Shown here piece after piece: positions 9,495 to 17,663 of a DNA stretch of 64,000 nucleotides. The notes under the pieces are model-generated. The model made no database searches and was not told the origin of the DNA. It was given only the letters and a program-made list of their open reading frames with translations. Each line of letters begins with the position of its first letter. Positions within the stretch are counted from its first letter, which is position 1. A program made the translations under genes and the position numbers. The DNA is from Planctomicrobium sp051466335. GTDB taxonomy: Bacteria; Planctomycetota; Planctomycetia; Planctomycetales; Planctomycetaceae. The stretch spans positions 868,001 to 932,000 of the forward strand of contig NZ_CP195793.1 in assembly GCF_051466335.1 (NCBI RefSeq), read 5' to 3'.

Positions 9495-10073
9495 ATGTAT
9501 CGCAAAATTACGCAACTCATTTATGTGACGGGAATTGTTGGATTCAACTGGGGAGTGATTGCCCCAGCTATTGCTCAAACCCCACCGACATACGCACCCT
9601 CGGGGCCGCTGGTTGCACCTGCTGAACCGTTGGTGCTACCAGAGCCGACACTTCCCAAGTTGCCTGTCCCGACGCCGGCAAACGGTACGATTCCGGACGT
9701 GGCAAAGCCTGTGATGCCGAGCGATTCTCTGCAAAGCACGCCGGTTCCTGGTAATACATTCAAAGCTCCGGCCGCTGCTCCGTACGAAACTACCCCTCCA
9801 TTGATCGTTACCCCAGCGAGTCCCGAATCAGCTGTGAGTCCTGAAACTGGATGGTATCCCGGCTACTGGTTGGGCTACCGACGCAATCAGTTGCCTTATG
9901 GACGTGGGCCGCTTCCCTATGAAACGAATTACCAAGGGTTTGGGCAGGGAATGGGAGTTCCAATGAATTCGGCGCCGGGGTGCAATACCTGTCCTCAGCC
10001 TGTCACATCGCCCTGTGGGCCGACGAATCTCGATTTCGGTCGAGGTTATGACGGCTTCTTCAGTGGATGGTAG
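9495..10073 (+). CDS. exported proline-rich hypothetical protein
   Basis: A 192-residue protein from the ATG at 9495. It opens with a convincing Sec signal (ITQLIYVTGIVGFNWGVIAPAIAQ, cleavage after AQ), which an upstream in-frame ATG at 9408 would bury. The mature part is rich in Pro, with Thr, Ala and Val (residues about 29-115), and then a Gly/Tyr/Asn-rich tail containing WYPGYWLGYRRN and two CxxC-like pairs (CNTC, and CPQP with a later SPCG). Such low-complexity exported proteins are common in planctomycetes and could belong to the cell wall or matrix. No function can be given. Confidence 0.72.
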   Translation: MYRKITQLIYVTGIVGFNWGVIAPAIAQTPPTYAPSGPLVAPAEPLVLPEPTLPKLPVPTPANGTIPDVAKPVMPSDSLQSTPVPGNTFKAPAAAPYETTPPLIVTPASPESAVSPETGWYPGYWLGYRRNQLPYGRGPLPYETNYQGFGQGMGVPMNSAPGCNTCPQPVTSPCGPTNLDFGRGYDGFFSGW

Positions 10074-10082
10074 GCCCAAGAT

Positions 10083-10114
10083 GGCGACATCTCACTCAGT
10101 TGTGCGATGTCGCC
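10083..10114. terminator. hairpin between convergent genes
   Basis: GGCGACATC (10083-10091) pairs exactly with GATGTCGCC (10106-10114), followed only by GTTT. It sits between the Pro-rich gene and the TolC-like gene, so it probably ends one or both transcripts; the weak T-run lowers confidence. Confidence 0.6.
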
Positions 10115-10119
10115 GTTTC

Positions 10120-11661
10120 CTACTGTCCTGACAATGTCTGGCCGCGGAGACCGTCATCAAAGGTGGTGTCTGTGGTTTCATTCAGACCCCCTTGCAGCAG
10201 GAAGCCATCGATCAGCCACTTCGCTTGAGCAAGCTCAAGCAGTGAGACGTTGTATTCGAGATTCGAATCGAAGAAGGTCCGTCTGGCGACGAGGACCTGC
10301 AGGAAGTCGAATTCACCGACGCTGTACGCTTTCTCTGAGAGTGTGAGTGTCTGGCTCGCTTTCGGAAGAATCCTGGTCTCGTAGCGTTCGACTGTCAGTG
10401 CAGCCGAGTCGTATTGTCGAGCGGCTTCTGCCAGCTTGGACTTCAACTCAAGTTCCATTCGCCGGACATCCTGCACGGCACGGCAATATTCCGCCTGAGC
10501 GGCAGAAATGTTTCCCTGATTCTTGTTGTATAATGGGAGTGCAATCCCGACCTGAAATTGCAGCATGGAATGTTGAGTTCCATTGTCGTAACCGAAGGCG
10601 GTTTGAGTTTGCAGGTTGGGAATTGCCTGAACTTCCTGGCGAGTCATATTTGCGATGGAACGTGACACGCGGGCCCGGGCCGCCTGAAGTGCCGGGTTGC
10701 TTTGCAATAGTTCCTGATAGGTTAGATCCCAATCACGCCTCTCCGATGAGAGCCGAAGCTCGCCGACGAGGCGGGTTGGTGCCAAATGCGGCACGCCAAC
10801 GACTGCTGTCAGCTGCTTCCAGGCGGTTTCATAAGCAATCTGGGCACGTTGCTGAATCAGTTCGACTTCGTTGAGCTGAATTTCAGTCTGAAGAACTTCC
10901 GGCAATGAGCCTTCAAGTGCTTCTCGACGAATTTCAGCCACGCGAACCCCTTCGCTCGCCACTAACTGAAACTCTGTCGCGAGGTCGATTCGTTGCTGGG
11001 CAGCCAGAGCCTCGTAGAAACGCATCCGGACATCAGTGAGCACGCGAAATCGCTGTGCGTGTACTTCCCAAAGCTGCGATTGAACTTCCTGGTCCAGAAC
11101 TCGTTCGTTCAATTGAAGCTTGTTCGCGGTGACGAATTCCTGCTCAATAAATCCGAGATGTTGATCGGTTCCTTTGTCGTCTATCTGTTGACCGCTGTAG
11201 CCCAGATTCGGGTTTGGTCGGGCACCGACTTGCTGCTTGAAACCAGTTGCCTTAGAGGCTGAAGCGCTCGCTTGTGCGATGGCTGGATTATTTTGGATCG
11301 CCCATTGCTCGAGTGTTTCGAGAGTTACACCTGTTCCAGAAAGATTGAGTTCTGCAGGAGCTTCGACGCTTCCATCGACCGGTTCTGCAGGGATAATTTC
11401 TGTCGCTGGGGGAGGTGCAATGTCTTCAAAATTTGTTTGTTCAATATTGCTCTGAGTCCGTTCAGTCTTTGCAGCATGCTTTTGAGCGGATTCTTGAGAT
11501 TCTTTGGGAGCGAGAGTGGGCTGAGGTACTGTTACCGCTGCTGCTGGTGGCGCGACGACTGGTGAGAGTTCACTGACCCGACTCCCGGTTCTGCATCCGA
11601 ATGTCAGCCCCAGTAGCACGCAGCTACAGAGAGTCAGCCGTCTTGCGATAACGTCGTTCAT
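10120..11661 (-). CDS. TolC-family outer-membrane efflux protein
   Basis: A protein of about 513 residues in the outer membrane efflux protein (OEP) family, which forms trimeric channels for RND or ABC exporters. A signal with a lipobox-like end (LLGLTFGC) suggests a lipid-anchored form. Then comes a Pro/Ala-rich linker and two OEP repeats of long amphipathic helices, with typical segments such as NPAIAQASASASKATGFKQQ, NPALQAARARVSRSIANMTR and AEAARQYDSAALTVERYETR. The start at 11661 gives the cleanest signal; a TTG at 11721 and ATGs at 11703 and 11673 are alternatives. No adaptor or pump gene is adjacent, so its partner must lie elsewhere. The CusC/CzcC (metal efflux) branch is possible but unproven. 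Confidence 0.9.
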   Translation of the reverse strand: MNDVIARRLTLCSCVLLGLTFGCRTGSRVSELSPVVAPPAAAVTVPQPTLAPKESQESAQKHAAKTERTQSNIEQTNFEDIAPPPATEIIPAEPVDGSVEAPAELNLSGTGVTLETLEQWAIQNNPAIAQASASASKATGFKQQVGARPNPNLGYSGQQIDDKGTDQHLGFIEQEFVTANKLQLNERVLDQEVQSQLWEVHAQRFRVLTDVRMRFYEALAAQQRIDLATEFQLVASEGVRVAEIRREALEGSLPEVLQTEIQLNEVELIQQRAQIAYETAWKQLTAVVGVPHLAPTRLVGELRLSSERRDWDLTYQELLQSNPALQAARARVSRSIANMTRQEVQAIPNLQTQTAFGYDNGTQHSMLQFQVGIALPLYNKNQGNISAAQAEYCRAVQDVRRMELELKSKLAEAARQYDSAALTVERYETRILPKASQTLTLSEKAYSVGEFDFLQVLVARRTFFDSNLEYNVSLLELAQAKWLIDGFLLQGGLNETTDTTFDDGLRGQTLSGQ

Positions 11662-12091
11662 TAGAACATCCATGTTCAATGACTTATGCCGGTGAGGCCG
11701 CATAAGTGCGAAGTCGAGCAACGGCGAGTCCGTGCCAGCCCGACCGCAGAGGGAGATCGAATCTGAAAGAGCTATCGGAGTGTCGGAATCTCAGAATTGG
11801 CTTATTCGGTGAACGCCAAAGAACTGTAACAATCGAATTCCCTTCAACTAGCTGTTGCCGGTATCTTCGGCATGATCGGAGGTTGCCTGGCCGCGATAAT
11901 CGGTATAGTTTATTGCAGGATTGGGAAGAGGAATCTCCGCATTCGCGTTGATGTCATCAGCATTTGTCGCCTGGAGAGAGTTCTGTCAGTCAAGTTCTTT
12001 TACTGACATTACCGCGTTGCTCGAGGGGCCGTTGATGGCGGGGCACAGGATCATTTGCAAACGGAATCCCCGTGTCGAGCAGACCTCGACT
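11662..12091. other. intergenic gap between tolC-like gene and smpB
   Basis: No supported gene. I looked here for a tmRNA (ssrA), which is often near smpB, but found no tRNA-like acceptor end or tag-coding segment. A plus-strand frame starting at 11921 runs antisense into smpB. Confidence 0.5.
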
Positions 12092-12577
12092 TCAGCGGCG
12101 ATTCTTCATTTCTGTTCGCATATTCCGCTCCGCATCTTTCTGCTTCAGTTGCTCACGTTTGTCGTGCTGTTTGCGCCCTTTTCCGACCGCGAGTTGCAAC
12201 TTGATTCGTCCGTTCGTGAAGTGGACATCCAGTGGAATGAGCGTCAGTCCATCGTGAGAAGCGTTCTCCGCGAATTTGCGGATTTGGTGACGGCTTAAAA
12301 GAAGTTTGCGGGACCGTCGACGTTCGTGATTCATGTAGGTCGCTTGCGGGTATTCGGCAACATCCGCATTGTGCAGCCAGACTTCGCCATTGTCGACACG
12401 GGCAAACGACTCTTCGATGGAGATTTTATTGTCGCGGATGCTTTTGACTTCACTTCCCGTCAGCACCATTCCGCATTCCAGTTCATCGATGATTTCGTAA
12501 TCGTGGCGAGCGCGGCGGTTCTGGCACACCACCCGGGAGTTGGGATCCGCTGCAACCTGTTTTTTCTTCCCTGCCAT
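12092..12577 (-). CDS. smpB: SsrA-binding protein SmpB
   Basis: A 161-residue protein matching SmpB throughout: the opening NRRARHDYEIIDELECGMVLTGSEVKSIR, the central YPQATYMNHERRRSRKLLL and the basic C-terminal tail ending in KNRR. SmpB binds tmRNA and delivers it to stalled ribosomes, where the C-terminal tail occupies the empty mRNA channel in trans-translation. The length is normal. The gene diverges from the helicase gene, with a shared upstream region of about 210 bases. Confidence 0.97.
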   Translation of the reverse strand: MAGKKKQVAADPNSRVVCQNRRARHDYEIIDELECGMVLTGSEVKSIRDNKISIEESFARVDNGEVWLHNADVAEYPQATYMNHERRRSRKLLLSRHQIRKFAENASHDGLTLIPLDVHFTNGRIKLQLAVGKGRKQHDKREQLKQKDAERNMRTEMKNRR

Positions 12578-12787
12578 GATGTCCGCCGGAACAGTCTACG
12601 AAATTTCTGGAACTCCGAATCTTACGCCGAATTGAGACGAAACAAAAGTGGGGAAATCCACCATCTGAGTGCAATTTTACTTGGGAATGGATTCATGTCC
12701 GGTTCCGGCGAGAGTTTGGAAGCGCAGGCAGCGATTTCGCAGAGGATTTCGCTAGACTGGGGCAAATCAAACTTTTTCGGAGCAATC

Positions 12788-15448
12788 GTGTCATCTTCAC
12801 CATCTGACGACAAATCCGTACCGACTCGAGACGATCTGGCAGCGATGTATCTCGATCAGTTGCAGTACGCTCCCTATCGGGTGCAGGAAGATGCGTTGCT
12901 CTCTTGGTTTGATGACAACGAGGGGATTCTGGTGTGTGCCCCGACTGGAACGGGAAAAACGCTCATTGCCGAAGCGGCGATGTTCGAGGCGTTGCATACT
13001 CGGAAAACGGCGTATTACACCACTCCGTTGATTGCTCTTTCCGAGCAGAAGTTTCAGGAGTTGCAGGCCGCTGCTGTGCGGTGGGGGTTTTCTGCTGATG
13101 ACGTCGGACTGATTACCGGGAATCGTAAGGTCAATACGAAGGCTCCTGTGCTGGTTGTGGTCGCTGAGATTTTGCTCAACCGCCTCCTTCACGATGAGTT
13201 CGATTTCAGTAACGTCTCCTCCGTCGTGATGGACGAATTCCATAACTTCAATGACCCGGAACGCGGTGTCGTCTGGGAGTTGTCTTTAGCTTTGCTGCCC
13301 AAGCATGTGCGACAGATGTTGCTCTCAGCAACGGTCGGTAATGCAGTCGATTTCCTTCTCTGGATGAGACGTGAGCACGGCCGCAAAGTTCAGTTGATTC
13401 AAGGGACGGAACGTAAAGTTCCTTTGGAATTCAAATGGGTCGGCGATGAGCTTCTCGCGGACTTCCTTGAGCAAATGCAGGATGGAAAGGATGAAACACG
13501 CCGCACACCAGCGTTGGTGTTCTGTTTCAATCGCGAAGAATGCTGGAATGTGGCTGAACAGCTGAAGGGGAGAAGTCTTCTCCGGGACGGCCAGCAAAAA
13601 CAACTCGCTGCCAAGTTGGACGCATGGGACTGGAAACAGGGAGCCGGTCCGAAACTGAAGCAGATCCTCATGCGTGGAGTGGGTGTTCACCATGCTGGAT
13701 TATTGCCGAAGTATCGTCGCAGAGTGGAAGAGCTGTTTCAGGAGAAGCTTCTTTCCGTCTGTATCTGTACTGAGACGCTCGCAGCGGGTCTGAACCTTCC
13801 TGCTCGGTCGGTGGTTCTGACGACTCTGGTGAAAGGACCTCCTGGGAAGAAGTCGATGATCGATCCGAGTACCGCTCATCAGATCTTCGGTCGAGCAGGG
13901 CGACCGCAGTTTGATTCACACGGTTATGTGTTCGCATTGGCACATGAAGACGACGTGAAGCTGGCACGCTGGAAGGTGCAGTACGACCAGATTCCGGAGG
14001 ATACGAAAGATCCGAATCTGATTCGCGCCAAGAAGAAGATGAAAAAGAAGATGCCGAAACGGCGCGAGAATGAGACGTACTGGAACGACCAGCAGTTCGA
14101 AAAGCTCGTGGCGGCGCCTCCCGGGCATCTTGGAAGCAAGGGACAACTCCCTTGGAGATTGCTGGCATATCTCATTCAGCTTTCTTCGGACGTGGGGCGC
14201 CTTCTGTCCTTCATGCGGAAGCGTTTGCTTCCAGTCAAGCAGCTTGAACAATCAGAAGAGCGGTTGTCCCGAATGCTGGTCACGCTGGCATCAGGTGGGT
14301 TCATTGAACTCGAACCGACTCCTGATGAGCCCATTATAATGGCAAAACGAGACTGGGAATGGCCCGAGATTGAAGAACCGATCGCGGAGACGTTTCCTCA
14401 TCTTTCAATGCCTGATCCGGCCGCTGCCGAGGCGATCGATGAAGATGAGGGGTTTGGCGGAGACATTCTGGAAGAGATTGAATCCGTTGACTCCACTTCA
14501 GAGGTTGAAAGCACAGAAGACTCAGAGGCTAATGCCGATGTCGTCGAGGATGAACAGGAAGAGAGTTCAGCTGAGACCACAGATTCTCAGGATGATGACA
14601 ATGCTCCAGCATCGATGGGGCTGTTTGGTCAGCTGTTACAGGCAGCCAGGGAAAAAACAGTCCCCGGTCAACCCGCGAAGGTCATCAGCCTATCGAAAGC
14701 TGCGTTACCTGCTGCTGTCCCCGAAGAGCGAGTGATTTATATCCCGAAATTTGCGAGGCCGACCGAACGTATGTCGGACCTGATGAAATTTCGCAGCTGC
14801 CATCCGTTATACGGCATGTTTCTGTTGGATCATCTGGGGTTGGCTGATCGGGCAGAGAAAATCCAGATCCTCGAAAGTGTCCTGGAAGTCCCCGGATCCG
14901 TTCTGCCACTTGTTCGTGTGCCCTGGCCATCGGAACTCCCACCCGGTCCATTGGCTCGCTTTCGAGTCGACCCGGAACTGATGCGTCGTGGTCTGATCAC
15001 TCAGCGTGAACTTGATCCGGGCTCAGTGGAACCTGAGTTCGACAGTTTCGGGAAGCCGATTCGTGTCTTTCCTGTTCCGTTGGGAGACAGGATGCGTCGG
15101 TTGTTCGATAGTGAATTTCCCGGTGTGCAGGATCTCCGCACGCGTTCCGTCTGGATTGTTGGGGACTTGATCGCGTCCGGTGGTGATTTTCACAATTACG
15201 TCTCGACGCGAGATCTCACCAAGCAGGAGGGGGTCATTTTCCGCCACTGCCTCCGGATGATTCTGTTGTGTGAGGAATTCTCGGCAGTCTGTCCAGTCGG
15301 CATGGAGCTGGAGGAATGGCACAGTGAGCTCAACTGGATTTCGGAGATCTTGATTAACTCTTGTCGGGAAGTTGACCCGGAAAGCACGGATGTCGTGCTG
15401 GAGAGTATGGCAGCAGTGGCCGATGTCGTTGACGCGGACGCTGAATAA
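12788..15448 (+). CDS. Ski2-like DEAD/DEAH-box helicase with acidic insert
   Basis: A superfamily-2 helicase of about 886 residues. Walker A is CAPTGTGKT (about 49-57), motif II MDEFHNF (about 148), motif III LSATVGN, and motif VI QIFGRAGRPQFD (about 365-376), the pattern of the Ski2/Mtr4/Hel308 group. A strongly acidic low-complexity segment (about residues 545-605, rich in Glu, Asp and Ser) separates the helicase core from a C-terminal domain. The GTG at 12788 is preferred because GGAG lies five bases upstream and the frame then begins with SSSPSDD; an ATG at 12695 would give 917 residues. Extension to 12326 would overlap smpB and is not credible. RNA or DNA remodelling is expected; the substrate is unknown. 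Confidence 0.88.
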   Translation: MSSSPSDDKSVPTRDDLAAMYLDQLQYAPYRVQEDALLSWFDDNEGILVCAPTGTGKTLIAEAAMFEALHTRKTAYYTTPLIALSEQKFQELQAAAVRWGFSADDVGLITGNRKVNTKAPVLVVVAEILLNRLLHDEFDFSNVSSVVMDEFHNFNDPERGVVWELSLALLPKHVRQMLLSATVGNAVDFLLWMRREHGRKVQLIQGTERKVPLEFKWVGDELLADFLEQMQDGKDETRRTPALVFCFNREECWNVAEQLKGRSLLRDGQQKQLAAKLDAWDWKQGAGPKLKQILMRGVGVHHAGLLPKYRRRVEELFQEKLLSVCICTETLAAGLNLPARSVVLTTLVKGPPGKKSMIDPSTAHQIFGRAGRPQFDSHGYVFALAHEDDVKLARWKVQYDQIPEDTKDPNLIRAKKKMKKKMPKRRENETYWNDQQFEKLVAAPPGHLGSKGQLPWRLLAYLIQLSSDVGRLLSFMRKRLLPVKQLEQSEERLSRMLVTLASGGFIELEPTPDEPIIMAKRDWEWPEIEEPIAETFPHLSMPDPAAAEAIDEDEGFGGDILEEIESVDSTSEVESTEDSEANADVVEDEQEESSAETTDSQDDDNAPASMGLFGQLLQAAREKTVPGQPAKVISLSKAALPAAVPEERVIYIPKFARPTERMSDLMKFRSCHPLYGMFLLDHLGLADRAEKIQILESVLEVPGSVLPLVRVPWPSELPPGPLARFRVDPELMRRGLITQRELDPGSVEPEFDSFGKPIRVFPVPLGDRMRRLFDSEFPGVQDLRTRSVWIVGDLIASGGDFHNYVSTRDLTKQEGVIFRHCLRMILLCEEFSAVCPVGMELEEWHSELNWISEILINSCREVDPESTDVVLESMAAVADVVDADAE

Positions 15449-15512
15449 ATCGCCCCTGGGGGAAGCATTTTTGCGTGTCGGCATTTATGCTGATTGAGAT
15501 AGGAGGTGACTA

Positions 15513-15539
15513 ATGCGTGTGTTGACAATTGTTGTTTGA
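15513..15539 (+). promoter_or_regulatory. mini-ORF with consensus Shine-Dalgarno, plus palindrome, ahead of marR
   Basis: AGGAGGTGA (15501-15509), a near-perfect anti-SD match, precedes an ATG at 15513 that opens an eight-codon frame (MRVLTIVV, stop at 15537-15539). The same stretch holds a TTGACA box (15522-15527), 17 bases before a TAATTT (15545-15550), and the palindrome ACAATTGT (15525-15532). So it may be a leader peptide, a promoter with a MarR-type operator, or both. This rests on sequence pattern only. Confidence 0.4.
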
Positions 15540-15578
15540 ACGACTAATTTGTCTGCACCTTTTGGAGAAGCAGTTTCC

Positions 15579-16064
15579 ATGCTGAATGTAGTCCCAAAAT
15601 TGCAGTTTGATTCTCCGCAACAGGAAGCGTTCCTCAATCTCTGGCGGACATTCGACAAGCTGAAAGAGATTGAAGAGTCACTGTTCTCGCGATTCGAGTT
15701 GTCAGCGCAGCAGTACAACACACTGCGATTGCTGAGTTCGGTTCATCCAGAGCCAATGCCGACACTTTCCCTGGGGGCGAGGTTAATTTCACGCGCCCCG
15801 GACATGACCCGATTGCTGGATAAGCTCGCGAGTCGAGGATTGATTCAACGGGTCAGACGGGAAGACAATCGCCGAGTCGTGAACGTCTCACTCACTCAGG
15901 CCGGGTTGGATCTGCTTGATGAACTCGAGCTTCTGGTGCGAGAGTGTCATCAGCGGCAACTTGGGCACCTGAGCCACGTCGAACTTCACACGTTGACGCG
16001 GCTTTTGAAGGAAGCCCGCGCTCCCCACGAGGATCGACACAATCTTTCGATTGCAGGTGAATAG
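15579..16064 (+). CDS. MarR-family transcriptional regulator
   Basis: A 161-residue winged-helix protein. The helix-turn-helix lies at about 63-90 and the wing follows (RVRREDNRRVVNVSLTQAG, about 91-109), which is the standard MarR D-x-R wing. Helices at both ends would form the dimer interface. The ATG at 15579 has GGAG about 11 bases upstream; a TTG at 15549 could add ten residues. MarR proteins usually repress their own and an adjacent gene and respond to phenolics or oxidants. The flavoprotein gene 70 bases downstream on the same strand is the likely target. No Cys typical of OhrR-type redox sensing is seen in the DNA-binding half. Confidence 0.92.
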   Translation: MLNVVPKLQFDSPQQEAFLNLWRTFDKLKEIEESLFSRFELSAQQYNTLRLLSSVHPEPMPTLSLGARLISRAPDMTRLLDKLASRGLIQRVRREDNRRVVNVSLTQAGLDLLDELELLVRECHQRQLGHLSHVELHTLTRLLKEARAPHEDRHNLSIAGE

Positions 16065-16134
16065 CTAATACTCTGCACCGGGAGAAATTTTCCGTTCGCA
16101 AACGGGATCTCAAACACGTTTTCAGGAAGAGCCA

Positions 16135-17370
16135 ATGAACCAGGATACAGACGTCATTGTTGTCGGGGGAGGACCCGCTGGGGCAACGACTTCGACTTTA
16201 GCTGCCCAACATGGCCTGAAGGTCCAACTCTTTGAACGAGAGCGGTTCCCACGTTTTCATATTGGCGAGTCACTGATTCCCGAGACGTATTGGGTTCTCG
16301 AGAGACTCAAGATGTTGCCGAAGTTGCGATCCAGCCACTTCGTCGAGAAGTACAGCGTGCAGTTCGTCAGTGCCAGCGGCAAGACATCCGCGCCGTTCGA
16401 CTTCTGGGAGCATAAGCCCCATGTCTGTTCCCAGACCTGGCAGGTACGACGTAGCGAATTCGACAAAATGATGTTGGATAACGCAGCGGAACAGGGTGTT
16501 GACGTTCACGAAGGCGTTCGTGTTCTCGATATTTTGTTCGATGGAGATCGAGCGATCGGCGTAAAGATTCAGGAAGAGTCTGGAGAAGTGCGCGACGTCT
16601 TCTCGAAAGTCGTCGTCGACGCCAGTGGTCAAAGTTCGATGATCATCAACAAGTTCGGGTTGAAGATCAGTGACCCACAACTGAACAAAGGAGCTGTCTG
16701 GACCTATTTCAAGGGGGCTCATCGAACGGAAGGTCGCGATGGAGGGGCCACACTGGTCATTCAGGTGGAAGATAAGAAGGGTTGGTTCTGGTATATCCCC
16801 CTGCATGATGGAATCACCAGCATCGGAGTCGTCGGCGATTTCGACTATCTCTTTAAGGGGCGTGGAAGCGATCACGAGAAGATCTTCTGGGAAGAAGTTG
16901 CACGCTGCCCGGGCTTGCAGGATCGTCTGGTCAACGCAGAACGCTGTGACAAATACCGCGCCACAAAGGATTACACTTACCGATCGAAGCAGATCGCCGG
17001 TAATGGTTGGATTCTCGTGGGCGATGCGTTCGGCTTCCTCGATCCTCTGTACTCGTCTGGAGTCTTGCTGGCACTCAAGTCTGGCCAACTGGCAGCGGAT
17101 GCGATTGCAGAAGGAATCGCGAAGGGAGACACATCTCAGGAGCAGCTTGGTCACTGGGGGCCTCGTTTCGTTGAGGGAATGGGAAGAATGCGCCGCCTTG
17201 TGCTTGAGTACTACGATGGTCTCAGCTTTGGCAGATTCATTCGCCGTTTCCCGCATCATCAAGGGGATGTGACCGATCTGCTGATTGGCGATCTCTTTGA
17301 ACCTGAACGCGAAGAAGTGCTCAAGTCGATTGACATCTTCCATCGTGAAAATTCACAAGAAGATCTCTGA
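16135..17370 (+). CDS. FAD-dependent oxidoreductase of the tryptophan-halogenase-like family
   Basis: A 411-residue flavoprotein. The FAD-binding GGGPAGAT lies at residues 11-18, RFHIGES at 40-46 is shared with geranylgeranyl-reductase/halogenase relatives, and GDAFGFLDPLYSSGV is the second FAD contact. It also contains GWFWYIP, which fits the WxWxIP motif regarded as a marker of flavin-dependent halogenases, and Lys72 in a KYSVQF segment at about the place of the catalytic Lys. Chlorination or bromination of a phenolic is therefore possible, but the same motif occurs in family members of unproven activity, so only the family is certain. AGGAAGAG precedes the ATG. It probably forms a unit with the MarR gene. 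Confidence 0.88.
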   Translation: MNQDTDVIVVGGGPAGATTSTLAAQHGLKVQLFERERFPRFHIGESLIPETYWVLERLKMLPKLRSSHFVEKYSVQFVSASGKTSAPFDFWEHKPHVCSQTWQVRRSEFDKMMLDNAAEQGVDVHEGVRVLDILFDGDRAIGVKIQEESGEVRDVFSKVVVDASGQSSMIINKFGLKISDPQLNKGAVWTYFKGAHRTEGRDGGATLVIQVEDKKGWFWYIPLHDGITSIGVVGDFDYLFKGRGSDHEKIFWEEVARCPGLQDRLVNAERCDKYRATKDYTYRSKQIAGNGWILVGDAFGFLDPLYSSGVLLALKSGQLAADAIAEGIAKGDTSQEQLGHWGPRFVEGMGRMRRLVLEYYDGLSFGRFIRRFPHHQGDVTDLLIGDLFEPEREEVLKSIDIFHRENSQEDL

Positions 17371-17429
17371 TTCGTTAGACGTCAGAAATCGGCGTTCCAC
17401 GTCGATTGACTAACACGTTTGATCCTGAT

Positions 17430-17471
17430 TGAGCCCCTGCTTCCGACGCACATGTTTAGGGCAGGGGCTCA
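17430..17471. repeat. inverted repeat after flavoprotein gene
   Basis: TGAGCCCCTGC (17430-17440) is exactly complementary to GCAGGGGCTCA (17461-17471), with a 20-base loop and no T-run. It lies 60 bases after the stop codon. It may be a terminator working without a U tract or an RNA-stability hairpin. The rest of the gap to 17663 shows nothing further. Confidence 0.55.
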
Positions 17472-17663
17472 AGCTCGGAGCGAATCCCCCCTTGAATTCA
17501 TGGTGGTCCAAAGAAGTAGACTCACAACGATTGTGAAGCGTCACCGTCGGTGAGTCTGTGTGCATCTCGCTGCTCGAGACTTGCTTGTCGGCTGAAAATC
17601 TTCCAATTGACTGTTACGCTTTCTGTGTTCGAAAGCCTTACAGAATTAATGCGGGAGAGCTGA

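Noticed and set aside
11662..12091. possible tmRNA next to smpB
   Set aside because: No tRNA-like ends, no tag frame and no GGTTC-type T-arm were found.
12326..12787. N-terminal extension of the helicase
   Set aside because: It overlaps the start of smpB on the other strand and has no similarity to helicases; GTG 12788 or ATG 12695 are better starts.
16270..17343. 357-residue minus-strand frame
   Set aside because: It is entirely antisense to the FAD-dependent oxidoreductase, whose motifs are unmistakable.
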